Shown here: positions 51,520 through 59,558 of the stretch, in pieces
Numbering within the stretch: the first letter of the stretch is position 1
Layout: every line of letters begins with the position of its first letter
Assembly: GCF_008364825.1 (NCBI RefSeq)
Contig: NZ_VTTO01000009.1
Span: forward strand, 186,001 to 250,000
Source of the DNA: Azospirillum sp. B21
Lineage (GTDB): Bacteria; Pseudomonadota; Alphaproteobacteria; Azospirillales; Azospirillaceae
Direction of reading: 5' to 3'
DNA: 64,000 nucleotides
Notes under the pieces: model-generated
Told to the model about the DNA's origin: nothing
The model's input: only the letters and a program-made list of their open reading frames with translations
Database searches by the model: none
Made by a program: the position numbers and the translations under genes

Positions 51520-52818
51520 TTACAGCCCCGCATACATGCGGCCGGGGTTGAGGATGCCCTTGGGGTCGAAGCTTTCCTTGACCCGGCGGCTGAGTGCCAT
51601 CAGCGGCTCGGGCAAGGGCTGGAACACGTCCGTCGCCGCGCGCACCGCCTCCGGCGCCCGCACCAGCGTTGCGTGTCCACCGGCGGAAAGAGCGGCGCGG
51701 ATGGTCTTGTCCGAATTGGGCGGCGCCGCCAGCCAGACCAGCCCGCCGCCCCAGTCGTAGAAAGCCTCGACGTCGAGCGTGCGACGGATGGCGTCCACCG
51801 TGGAGGGGCCGGTCGAGGGGGGGATGGAGAGTTTCCAGAGGTGGGAAGTGTCGCTGCGGATGCCCCCACCCCGACCCTCCCCCGCTGGGCGGGGGAGGGG
51901 GATTGAGTGCTGTTGCGGGGAGGCGGCGGAGTTCCCTCCCCCGCCCAGCGGGGGAGGGTTAGGGTGGGGGTCCGTGTCCGCACCCAACCACCCCCCATCC
52001 CTCACCTCGCGCCAGATCGCCAGCGACTCGTCGCGAGCCAGCACCGCGTCGGCCCGCAACTCCTCGCGCAGCATGGTGACCCGCGCGGCGACCGATGGGC
52101 CGAAACCCTCCAGCCGCACCAGCGTCACCGCCCCGCCCGCCCCCGCCACGGCGGACACGCCCGACCGCGCGGCGATCCCCGCCGGCAGATGGGCGGCGCC
52201 CGACACCTCGTAAGGACTGCGCAGCGCCCGGTCGAGCATCGCCACCGCCGCCACGTCGTCCAGCCCGAACAGCAGCAGCGTCGCGGTATCCTCCGGCGCC
52301 GGCAGCACCTTCACGGTGATCTCGGTCAGCGCGGTCAGGGTGCCGAAGGAGCCCGCCATCAGCTTTGGCACGTCATAGCCGGTGACGTTCTTCACCACCT
52401 TGCCGCCGCCCTTGTAGGCCTCCGCCCGGCCGCTGACCCCGGCGATCCCCAGCGTGTGGTCGCGGGCCGATCCCGCCGAGATGCGCCGTGGCCCGGCCAG
52501 CCCGCTGGCGACCAAGCCGCCCAAGGTTCCCCCCTCCGGCGGCTCGAAGGCGAGATGCTGCCCACGGTCTGCCAGCATCGTGCGGATCAGATCCATCGGC
52601 GTGCCGGCCAGCGCGGTCAGCACCAGTTCCTCCGGTTCATAGGCGATGACGCCCGACAGGCCCGACAGGTCGAGCGCGTGGCCGGCCTGCACCGGGCGGC
52701 CCAGCCCGCGGCGGCTTCCGCTGCCGAGAATCTCCAGCGGCTCGCCGGCCGACAGAGCCCAGCGCACCGCGTCGGCCGCCTGCGCGGCGCTCTCCGGCTT
52801 CAAGGTGGTGATGGTCAT
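51520..52818 (-). CDS. glcE: Glycolate oxidase FAD-binding subunit with an in-frame repeat insertion
   Basis: The second FAD-binding subunit of glycolate oxidase. 432 residues. The PCMH-type FAD-binding domain is visible at the start (VRWALSAGEPLEILGSGSRR) and in LVASGLAGPRRISAGSARDHTLG, followed by KVVKNVTGYDVPKLMAGSFG. The family norm is about 350-390 residues, and here about 37 extra residues (roughly 283-319, Pro/Gly/Arg-rich, PNPPPLGGGG and PRPAGEGRGGG) are encoded by a REP-like element inserted in frame at 51862-51972. Downstream sequence after the insertion resumes the normal C-terminal domain and ends DPKGILNPGRMYAGL. Activity is probably retained if the insert sits in a surface loop. 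Confidence 0.9.
   Translation of the reverse strand: MTITTLKPESAAQAADAVRWALSAGEPLEILGSGSRRGLGRPVQAGHALDLSGLSGVIAYEPEELVLTALAGTPMDLIRTMLADRGQHLAFEPPEGGTLGGLVASGLAGPRRISAGSARDHTLGIAGVSGRAEAYKGGGKVVKNVTGYDVPKLMAGSFGTLTALTEITVKVLPAPEDTATLLLFGLDDVAAVAMLDRALRSPYEVSGAAHLPAGIAARSGVSAVAGAGGAVTLVRLEGFGPSVAARVTMLREELRADAVLARDESLAIWREVRDGGWLGADTDPHPNPPPLGGGGNSAASPQQHSIPLPRPAGEGRGGGIRSDTSHLWKLSIPPSTGPSTVDAIRRTLDVEAFYDWGGGLVWLAAPPNSDKTIRAALSAGGHATLVRAPEAVRAATDVFQPLPEPLMALSRRVKESFDPKGILNPGRMYAGL
51862..51972. repeat. REP-like palindromic element inside glcE, copy 5
   Basis: The same family as copies 1-3: outer arms built on CCCCCACCC and GGGTGGGGG enclosing CCTCCCCCGC/GCGGGGGAGGG hairpins. Its length, 111 bp, is divisible by three and the reading frame of glcE continues through it without a stop, adding about 37 residues. 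Confidence 0.9.
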
Positions 52819-52834
52819 GGCGGGGAGCGGCCCT

Positions 52835-54322
52835 TCAGAAGCGCGGGATGTCGGGGAAGCGCAGTTCCCCCTGGTGGACGTGCAACCGGCCGAGCTCGGC
52901 GCAACGGTGCAGCGTGGGGAAGACCTTGCCGGGGTTCAGCAGGCCGTCGGGGTCGAAGGCGCATTTCAGCCGCTGCTGCTGCTGGAGATCGGCCTCGTCG
53001 AACTGGTCGGTCATCAGGTCGCGCTTTTCCACGCCGACGCCATGCTCGCCGGTCAGCACGCCGCCGACCTCGACGCACAGGCGCAGGATGTCGTTGCCGA
53101 ACTCCTCCGCCGCCTCCAGTTCGCCCGGCTTGTTGGCATCGTAGAGGATCAGCGGATGCAGATTGCCGTCGCCGGCATGGAAGACGTTGGCGACGCGCAG
53201 GCCGCAGCGGTCCGACATCTCCTGCATCCGCTGCAGCACCAGCGGCAGCGCCTTGCGCGGGATGGTGCCGTCCATGCAGTAGTAGTCGGGGCTGATCCGC
53301 CCCACCGCCGGGAAGGCGGCCTTGCGCCCGGCCCAGAAGGCCAGCCGCTCCTCCTCGCTGGTCGACACGCGGGCATAGCAGGCGCCACGCTCGCGGGCGA
53401 TGGCCTCCACCCGGTCGATCAGGTGGTCGACCTCCGCCGCCGGGCCGTCCAATTCGACGATCAGCAGAGCCTCGACATCCAGCGGATAGCCGGCATGGAC
53501 GAAGGCTTCCGCCGCATGGATGGCGGGCCGGTCCATCATCTCCATGCCGCCGGGGATGATGCCGGCGGCGATGATGGCGGCCACGCAGTCGCCGCCCTGC
53601 TCGCTGCTGGGGAAGCCCAGCAGAACCGCGCGGGCGGTGGCCGGCTTCTTCAATATGCGCACCGTGACCTCGGTCACCACGCCCAGCAACCCTTCCGACC
53701 CGGTGACGATGCCCATCAGGTCGTAGCCGCCGGCGTCCAGATGCTTGCCGCCCAGCCGGATGACGGTGCCGTCCATCAGCACCATCTCCAGCCCCAGCAC
53801 GTTGTTGGTGGTCAGCCCGTATTTCAGGCAATGCACGCCGCCGGAATTCTCGGCGATGTTGCCGCCGATGGTGCAGGCGATCTGGCTGGACGGATCGGGG
53901 GCGTAATAGAAGCCCTCATGCGCGACCGCGTTGGAGATGCCGAGGTTGGTCACCCCCGGCTGCACGGTGACGCAGCGGTTGGCATAGTCGATGTCGAGGA
54001 TGCGCTTGAACTTGCCCATGCCCAGCAGCACGCCGTCGGCCAGCGGCAGGGCGCCGCCCGACAGCGAGGTGCCGGCCCCGCGCGGCACCACCTTCACCCC
54101 CATCGCCTTGCAGGTCTTCAGGACCTGGGACACCTGCTCCACCGTGCTGGGCAGAACGGCGACCATCGGCAGCTGGCGGTAGGCGGTCAGCCCGTCGCAC
54201 TCATAGGCGCGCAGTTCGTTCTCGTCGACGATCACGCCTTCGCCGGGAACGATGGCGCGTAGCGCCTCCACGATCTCCCGGCGGCGGGCGATCACCCCGC
54301 TGTCCGGCACCGGCATCTTCAT
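52835..54322 (-). CDS. glcD: Glycolate oxidase subunit GlcD
   Basis: The main FAD-containing subunit of glycolate oxidase. 495 residues. The PCMH domain has MVAVLPSTVEQVSQVLKTCK, GVKVVPRGAGTSLSGGALPL and IACTIGGNIAENSGGVHCLK, all consensus FAD-binding blocks. The C-terminal FAD-oxidase domain includes HAGDGNLHPLILYD, with the catalytic HGDGNLHP-type histidine, and ends with LLNPGKVFPTLH. AAGGA precedes the ATG. It lies 16 bases upstream of glcE. Confidence 0.95.
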   Translation of the reverse strand: MKMPVPDSGVIARRREIVEALRAIVPGEGVIVDENELRAYECDGLTAYRQLPMVAVLPSTVEQVSQVLKTCKAMGVKVVPRGAGTSLSGGALPLADGVLLGMGKFKRILDIDYANRCVTVQPGVTNLGISNAVAHEGFYYAPDPSSQIACTIGGNIAENSGGVHCLKYGLTTNNVLGLEMVLMDGTVIRLGGKHLDAGGYDLMGIVTGSEGLLGVVTEVTVRILKKPATARAVLLGFPSSEQGGDCVAAIIAAGIIPGGMEMMDRPAIHAAEAFVHAGYPLDVEALLIVELDGPAAEVDHLIDRVEAIARERGACYARVSTSEEERLAFWAGRKAAFPAVGRISPDYYCMDGTIPRKALPLVLQRMQEMSDRCGLRVANVFHAGDGNLHPLILYDANKPGELEAAEEFGNDILRLCVEVGGVLTGEHGVGVEKRDLMTDQFDEADLQQQQRLKCAFDPDGLLNPGKVFPTLHRCAELGRLHVHQGELRFPDIPRF

Positions 54323-54424
54323 GGCGGGCGGTCCTTATCCCGTTGCGGCGAACTCGTGCGCCACACGTACCATCCGCTGGGATCCTAATACAAGACGATG
54401 CGGCACTCGGATGCGGAGACCTCA

Positions 54425-54462
54425 AAACGCAAGAGCCGCACCCGAAGGCGCGGCTCTTGCGT
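54425..54462 (-). terminator. Terminator of rpmJ
   Basis: On the minus strand ACGCAAGAGCCGC and GCGGCTCTTGCGT form a strong 13-pair stem around a ten-base loop, followed by TTTTG. It lies about 70 bases after the rpmJ stop, before the glcD gene. Confidence 0.8.
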
Positions 54463-54530
54463 AAACACCCGATGACGGAGAGGCTGGGCGCGATGCCCGG
54501 CCTCGCAGTCGATCGATCCTTGCGGATCGA

Positions 54531-54656
54531 TCAGCCCTGGCGGGCCTTGAAACGGGGGTTCTGCTTGTTGATGACGTAGACGCGGCCCTTGCGGCGGATC
54601 ACGCGGCAGGCCTTATGGCGCGTCTTCATCGACTTCAGGGAGTTGACGATTTTCAT
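54531..54656 (-). CDS. rpmJ: 50S ribosomal protein L36
   Basis: A 41-residue L36: MKIVNSLKSMKTRHKACRVI, then RRKGRVYVINKQNPRFKARQ. The protein has one Cys (17) and lacks the zinc-binding C-x2-C-type pattern, so it is the zinc-independent (C-minus) form of L36, common in alphaproteobacteria. It is a lone gene with its own terminator. Confidence 0.95.
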   Translation of the reverse strand: MKIVNSLKSMKTRHKACRVIRRKGRVYVINKQNPRFKARQG

Positions 54657-55320
54657 GATGCTGTTCCTGAACGCTCGGCGGCTCGATTGAAGGCGCGCAC
54701 CATAGTGCGGTGCCCACCGACTGTCAACGCCCGGGAATGCTCCGAAACGATGGCCGCCGCCGACCACCTTTTGCCCCGCGTCCGCATGAGCGGAACGACA
54801 GGCGCGGGAGGCGGAAAACGAAACGCATATCTTTAAGACGCAATACCCCATTATGTTCTTTAATAACGAGAAAATGTGCATGCGCTTTGGTAAATGGTAT
54901 GGAAGATATACAACTTGTCGTTAGACGCCGCTGATGGGCGGCGAGCGGAAGACGACTGTCTGCCAGAGATTCTCGACTTGCCTTGCGCAAGCCGATCCCA
55001 ATAAAAATCACCCGCCACTTGAGCCAATACACAGTATTTATTTGCCGCCCCACATCACATTCACCAATCCTTCGCAATATTCTGCGGTGTATTGACGCGA
55101 CGACGCGAAATCGTATGCTGCGGAGTTGAAGGTCTGTTCTTGCTGATGTAGGAACATCCTCAGATATTCGGCGGCATCTGGCCCGTCGCCGCGCACGATT
55201 ACAGCCGATCCCGCCGGGATCGTGCCGATTCGTGCCGGACCGGACCGGACTCCGCCCCGTTCCGCGCATGGCATGCCGACTCCGGCCCGCCCTGCGCAGT
55301 GCATCATCGAAGGGGGGATC
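54657..55320. other. Intergenic region with a locally AT-rich islet
   Basis: 664 bases between rpmJ and the first TctC gene. From about 54815 to 55150 the base composition is clearly lower in G+C than anywhere else in the window, with A/T runs such as TTCTTTAATAACGAGAAAA. No complete known gene is seen. A weak reading frame on the minus strand at 55038-55274 is listed separately. The promoter of the plus-strand binding-protein gene should be within the last 150 bases. Confidence 0.6.
55038..55274 (-). CDS. Doubtful small ORF with low-GC codon use
   Basis: 78 codons from the ATG at 55274, with CCGGAGTC as a possible ribosome-binding site, to a TAA at 55038. The C-terminal 50 residues (AAEYLRMFLHQQEQTFNSAA, then YDFASSRQYTAEYCEGLVNV) have a protein-like composition, but codons such as GAA, TAT and CTA are unlike the neighbours. 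I recognise no family. It overlaps the promoter zone of the binding-protein gene on the other strand. It may be a young gene, the tail of a lost gene, or chance. Confidence 0.3.
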   Translation of the reverse strand: MPCAERGGVRSGPARIGTIPAGSAVIVRGDGPDAAEYLRMFLHQQEQTFNSAAYDFASSRQYTAEYCEGLVNVMWGGK

Positions 55321-56289
55321 ATGAAGTTCTGGAAGTCTCTGACTCTGGCGGCTGCGGCCGGTGCGATGTTCATGTCGGCCACGAACGCCAAGGCGGCCTA
55401 TCCGGAGAAGCCGATCACGATGATCGTGGCCTTCGGCGCCGGCGGCGGCACCGACCTGCTGATTCGCGCCCTGGCGCCCTTCCTTGAGAAGCAGCTGGGC
55501 GACGGCGCCCGGGTCGAGGTGGTGAACAAGCCCGGCGCCGGTGGCGAGATCGGCTTCGCCGCCATCGCCGATTCGGCCCCCGACGGCTACACCATCGGCG
55601 CCATCAACTCGCCCAACGTCAACGCCATCCCGATCGAACGCCAGGCCCGCTATTCGCTGGACCGGCTCGACCCGCTCTACAACCTCGTCGACGATCCCAG
55701 CTCCTTCGCGGTCCACAACGAAGGGCAGTTCAAGACGCTGGCCGATGTGGTGACCTTCGCCAAGGCCAACCCGAACGGCGTCACCGTCGGCACCACCGGC
55801 ATCGGCTCCGACGACCATCTGGCGATGCTGGTGTTCCAGCGCCAGGCCGGTGTGACCTTCACCCATGTGCCCTTCCAGGGCTCCGCCGCCAACGAAGCGG
55901 CGCTGGCCAACAAGAAGATCATGCTGAGCGCCGTGAACATCGGCGAGGCGATGCAGTACAAGCAGAAGGACCCGATCGCCGTCCTGGGCGTGATGGCCGA
56001 AAAGAAGGTGGAGCAGGCTCCCGACATCGCCACCTTCAAGGACCAGGGCTTCAACGCACTGATGTCGTCGCTGCGCGGCATCGCCGCCCCGAAGGGGCTG
56101 CCGCCGGATGTCCGCACCAAGCTGGTCGACGCGCTGGACAAGGCTGCCAACGACCCGGGCTTCCAGGCCAAGGCGAAGGATCTGTACCAGCCGGTGCGCC
56201 TGCTGCCGCCGGAGAAGTATGCCGCCGAACTGGCCGAGTCGACCAAGGAACTGCGCGAGCTGTGGGCAACGAACCCCTGGCTGAAGTAA
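55321..56289 (+). CDS. Tripartite tricarboxylate (Bug/TctC) periplasmic binding protein
   Basis: Extracytoplasmic solute receptor of TTT-type uptake. 322 residues from the ATG at 55321 (GAAGGGGGGA upstream). A Sec signal peptide (1-25, ending in KAAYPEK) is followed by the Bug fold: YPEKPITMIVAFGAGGGTDL, VEVVNKPGAGGEIGFAAIA, GYTIGAINSPNV, VGTTGIGSDDHLAMLVF and NPWLK at the end. The ligand is normally a carboxylate. No tctA/tctB permease genes are in the window. It is convergent with a paralogue, sharing a terminator. Confidence 0.93.
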   Translation: MKFWKSLTLAAAAGAMFMSATNAKAAYPEKPITMIVAFGAGGGTDLLIRALAPFLEKQLGDGARVEVVNKPGAGGEIGFAAIADSAPDGYTIGAINSPNVNAIPIERQARYSLDRLDPLYNLVDDPSSFAVHNEGQFKTLADVVTFAKANPNGVTVGTTGIGSDDHLAMLVFQRQAGVTFTHVPFQGSAANEAALANKKIMLSAVNIGEAMQYKQKDPIAVLGVMAEKKVEQAPDIATFKDQGFNALMSSLRGIAAPKGLPPDVRTKLVDALDKAANDPGFQAKAKDLYQPVRLLPPEKYAAELAESTKELRELWATNPWLK

Positions 56290-56303
56290 GCCTCCGCACA
56301 AAT

Positions 56304-56340
56304 GGAAAAGGGCGCCGGCCAATCGCCGGCGCCCTTTTCC
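56304..56340. terminator. Bidirectional terminator between the two TctC genes
   Basis: GGAAAAGGGCGCCGGC and GCCGGCGCCCTTTTCC form a perfect 16-pair stem around a five-base loop, with A/T-rich arms on both ends. It can end transcripts from either convergent gene. Confidence 0.85.
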
Positions 56341-56379
56341 ATGTCCGCACGGTCGTCTCGCCGATCCGCGCGGCGACCG

Positions 56380-57468
56380 TCATTTCAGCCAGGGCGTCTC
56401 CTTCCACATGGTGCGGAAGGTCGCCTCCTGGACCTTCAGTTCCGCCGCATACTGGTCGGGGGGCAGCAGGCGCAGCGGTTGATAGGCCTTGCGGGCGATC
56501 TCCTGGAATTCCGGATGCAGGACGGCCTTGCCGATGGCATCCACCAGCTTGGCGCGGATGTCCGGCGGCAGCCCGACCGGCGCGGCAAGACCGCGCAGCG
56601 ACGCCATCTTCACGTCGAACCCCAGTTCCTTGAAGGATGGCACGTCCGTGGCCTGGGCCGACCGCTCTTCGGTCATCACGCCGAGGATGCGGATCGGGTC
56701 GCCTTCCCGCGCCCGCGCCGATTCGCCGATGTTCATCGAGGTCACCTGGATGTGCCGGCCCAGAAGCGCGCGGTGGGCATCGGCACTGCCCGGGAAGGGC
56801 ACATGGGTCAGCCGGCTCTGGGTCAGTCGCTGGAACATCAGCATGGCCAGATGGTCGTCCGATCCGATGCCGGTGGTGCCGACCGTCACGCTGTTGGGGT
56901 TGGCCTTGGCGAAGGCGGCGACGTCGGCCAGCGTCTGGTAGGGGCTGTCCTTGTGGACGACGAAGGAACCGGGGTCGTCAACCAGATTATAGAGCGGGTC
57001 GAGCCGGTCCAGCGAAAAGCGGGCCTGGCGTTCGATCGGAATCGTCACGACGTTGGGCGAGTTGATCAGCCCGATGGTGTAGCCGTCGGGGGCCGCGTCG
57101 GCGATGGCGGCGAAGCCGATCTCGCCGCCCGCACCGGGACGGTTCATCACGATGACGCGGGTGCTGCCGCCCAATTCCTTCTCGATGAAGGGGGCGAGCG
57201 ACCGGACGATGAAGTCGGATCCGCCGCCGGCCGCATAGCCGACGATCAGGGTGATCGGCTTCTCCGGATAGGCCGCCCAGGCCGCACCCGGCCCCGTCAG
57301 CCCGAAGGCCGCAGCCAGCGCGGAGGCGGCAATCCCGGCCGCACCGGCCAGCCGGGCGGCACGCCGCCGCAGTCCGCGCGAAAGGGCACCGAACCGCCCG
57401 GCTCCGGCCGGACCGGCGGCCGTTCCTGTCGATCCACCCCGCACGGCGGGACGCGCGTTCGTATCCAT
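56380..57468 (-). CDS. Second tripartite tricarboxylate (Bug/TctC) binding protein
   Basis: 362 residues from the ATG at 57468 with AAGGAG eight bases upstream. The N-terminal 65 residues are basic and Ala-rich before a hydrophobic segment, so the signal sequence (near residues 40-66, ending WAAYPEK) is unusually long. The Bug domain shares long identical blocks with the gene on the plus strand, including PGAGGEIGFAAIAD and VGTTGIGSDDHLAML, and a final PWLK. The two are paralogues arranged tail to tail. The next plus-strand genes encode an aldolase and dehydrogenase, suggesting a carboxylate catabolic function. Confidence 0.93.
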   Translation of the reverse strand: MDTNARPAVRGGSTGTAAGPAGAGRFGALSRGLRRRAARLAGAAGIAASALAAAFGLTGPGAAWAAYPEKPITLIVGYAAGGGSDFIVRSLAPFIEKELGGSTRVIVMNRPGAGGEIGFAAIADAAPDGYTIGLINSPNVVTIPIERQARFSLDRLDPLYNLVDDPGSFVVHKDSPYQTLADVAAFAKANPNSVTVGTTGIGSDDHLAMLMFQRLTQSRLTHVPFPGSADAHRALLGRHIQVTSMNIGESARAREGDPIRILGVMTEERSAQATDVPSFKELGFDVKMASLRGLAAPVGLPPDIRAKLVDAIGKAVLHPEFQEIARKAYQPLRLLPPDQYAAELKVQEATFRTMWKETPWLK

Positions 57469-57763
57469 ACATCGACTCCTTCGGTTCGCATCCGCTGAAC
57501 AGCCGGGACCAACCCGGGATCGTCGCGCAGCCGGATGCGGCATCTTTCAATTGCTTTTTATCGATCGCCAGACGCCAGGCGGGCGCCTTCTTGCGGCACG
57601 CCCATCGTAGAGGTGATTTTCCGCCGATCAACCACCGTTTGGATATTTTCAGCTACCCCTAAATATTCTATTACTTGTTCATCTATCGTGTTTCACCCGC
57701 TCTAAGGCGTATTCGGCACGGAAGTGTCCGTTTGCCGCTCATTCCCGAAAGGCTGTTCCCGGC

Positions 57764-58432
57764 ATGACCGTTCACAAGGATTTCGTCCGCCCCGACGCCG
57801 CGACGGTGGAGGCTCTGCGCGCCCAATCCCCCGCCACCCTGCACGAGGCGATGGGCAAGAAAGGCGCCATGGGCCACCCGATCAAGCCGCTGTTTCCCGG
57901 AATGCGGCTGTGCGGGCCAGCGCTGACCGTGTCCTGCGGGCCGACCGACAACCTGATGATCCACATCGCGGTGGCGCTGGCGAAGCCGGGGGACATCCTG
58001 GTCGTCGACTTCAAGGGCATGACCGACGCCGGCCCCTGGGGCGACGTGCTGACCGCGTCGGCCATCGCCCGCGGCCTGGGCGGGCTGGTGATCGACGGCT
58101 GCGTGCGCGATGCGGTCGCCATCCGCGACATGGGCTTCCCCGTCTTCTGCCGCGGCACCAACATGAAGGGCACCAACAAGACCGACGCCAAGGGCGACAT
58201 CAACACCACCATCGTCTGCGGCGGCGTGATGGTGTCGGCCGGCGACATCGTGGTCGCCGACGACGATGGCGTGGTGGTGGTGCCCCGCGATCTGGCCGCC
58301 GACACGCTGGAGAAGGCCGCCGCCCGCGAGGCTGCGGAAGAGGCCTACCGCCACAAGCTGGAAGCCGGCGAGACCACCATCGAGCTGCTGAACCTGAAGC
58401 CTTATCTGGACGCCGCCGGCATCACGCTCTGA
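57764..58432 (+). CDS. RraA/LigK-family aldolase-decarboxylase
   Basis: A 222-residue protein of the RraA/4-hydroxy-4-methyl-2-oxoglutarate aldolase superfamily. Landmarks are ALTVSCGPTDNLMIHIAVAL, GDILVVDFKGMTDAGPWGDVLT, GLGGLVIDGCVRDAVAIRDM (the G-x3-D-G-x2-R-D metal and substrate site) and the C-terminal IVVADDDGVVVVPRDLA. In this family, active members cleave 4-hydroxy-4-methyl-2-oxoglutarate, 4-carboxy-4-hydroxy-2-oxoadipate or decarboxylate oxaloacetate, while RraA itself inhibits RNase E. The catabolic context favours the aldolase role. Confidence 0.85.
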   Translation: MTVHKDFVRPDAATVEALRAQSPATLHEAMGKKGAMGHPIKPLFPGMRLCGPALTVSCGPTDNLMIHIAVALAKPGDILVVDFKGMTDAGPWGDVLTASAIARGLGGLVIDGCVRDAVAIRDMGFPVFCRGTNMKGTNKTDAKGDINTTIVCGGVMVSAGDIVVADDDGVVVVPRDLAADTLEKAAAREAAEEAYRHKLEAGETTIELLNLKPYLDAAGITL

Positions 58433-58461
58433 CCCCTGCCCCCTCACCGAAGTCCCCCGCC

Positions 58462-59415
58462 ATGCCCGACATCATCATTTCCGAATTCATGCAGCCCAGC
58501 GCCGTCGACGAGCTGCGCCGCGACTTCGACGTCCATTACGACGAGACGCTCTATAAGCGCCTGGACGAGCTGTATGCGATGGGCCGTGACGCCCGCGCCA
58601 TCTGCATCCGCAACGAGACGGAGATCCGCGGCGCCTTCTTCGACGCCTTCCCGAACCTGAAGGCGGTCGGCCGGCTGGGCGTCGGGCTGGACAACATCGA
58701 CGTGCCGGCCTGCCGGGAGCGCGGCATCGCCGTCCTGCCCGCTACCGGCGCCAACGAGGTGTCGGTGGCGGAGCTGGCCATTGCCGGCCTGATGATGCTG
58801 GTGCGCGGCACCACCTATTTCGCCACACCCGACGTGGTCGCCGGCAAATGGCCGCGCGGCCGGCTGATCGGGCGCGAGGTGTCGGGCAAGACGCTGGGCA
58901 TCGTCGGCTTCGGCCGCATCGGCCGCCATGTCGCCCGCCGCGCCCAGGGGCTGGACATGACGGTGATCGCCGCCGACCCGCATGTGCCGGCCGACGATCC
59001 GGTCTGGGCCCGCATGGGCGTGGAGAAGGTGTCGTTCGACCGCATCTGGGACACCGCCGACGCGCTGTCGCTCCACCTGCCTTACACGCCGGAGACCCAC
59101 AATCTGGTCAGCGCCGAGGTGATCGCCCGGCTGAAGCCCGGCACCATCCTGGTCAACGTCGCCCGCGGCGGCATCGTCGACGAGGCGGCGCTGGCCGCGG
59201 CGCTGAAGAGCGGCCATCTCGGCGGCGCCCTGCTGGACGTCTTCGCCACGGAACCGCTGCCGGCCGGCAACCCGTTCCAGGACGTGCCGAACCTGATCCT
59301 GACCCCGCACATCGGCGCCACCACCGACGAGGCGCGCGTCCGCACCGGCCACATGATCGCCGACAATGTCCGCGCCGTGCTGACCGGCACCATCCCGGAC
59401 ACCGCGATCGTCTGA
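58462..59415 (+). CDS. D-2-hydroxyacid dehydrogenase (SerA/GyaR-like)
   Basis: An NAD-dependent 2-hydroxyacid dehydrogenase of 317 residues. The substrate-binding Arg is likely in RLGVGLDNIDVPACRERG, the Rossmann motif is GKTLGIVGFGRIGRHVARRA, and the catalytic Arg/Glu/His are suggested by NVARGGIVDEAAL, and LTPHIGATTDEARVRTG near the C-terminus. Candidates include hydroxypyruvate or sulfolactate dehydrogenases. It follows the aldolase gene by 29 bases and is followed by a terminator, so the pair is a two-gene operon. Confidence 0.88.
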   Translation: MPDIIISEFMQPSAVDELRRDFDVHYDETLYKRLDELYAMGRDARAICIRNETEIRGAFFDAFPNLKAVGRLGVGLDNIDVPACRERGIAVLPATGANEVSVAELAIAGLMMLVRGTTYFATPDVVAGKWPRGRLIGREVSGKTLGIVGFGRIGRHVARRAQGLDMTVIAADPHVPADDPVWARMGVEKVSFDRIWDTADALSLHLPYTPETHNLVSAEVIARLKPGTILVNVARGGIVDEAALAAALKSGHLGGALLDVFATEPLPAGNPFQDVPNLILTPHIGATTDEARVRTGHMIADNVRAVLTGTIPDTAIV

Positions 59416-59436
59416 CCGCGTCCCGATGACGGAAAC

Positions 59437-59472
59437 GGGCCTTTCCCCATCAGCAGGGGGAAGGCCCTTTCC
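59437..59472 (+). terminator. Terminator of the aldolase/dehydrogenase operon
   Basis: GGGCCTTTCCCC and GGGGGAAGGCCC form a stem around ATCAGCA, followed by TTTCC, 21 bases after the dehydrogenase stop. Confidence 0.75.
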
Positions 59473-59558
59473 ATGCCCTGGCTTGCGGCGGCGGCGCAAA
59501 AGGCGGAGAGTCGCGGCACGGCACCCCGCCTCCCCACCGGTTCTGGAAGGCCACCGCC

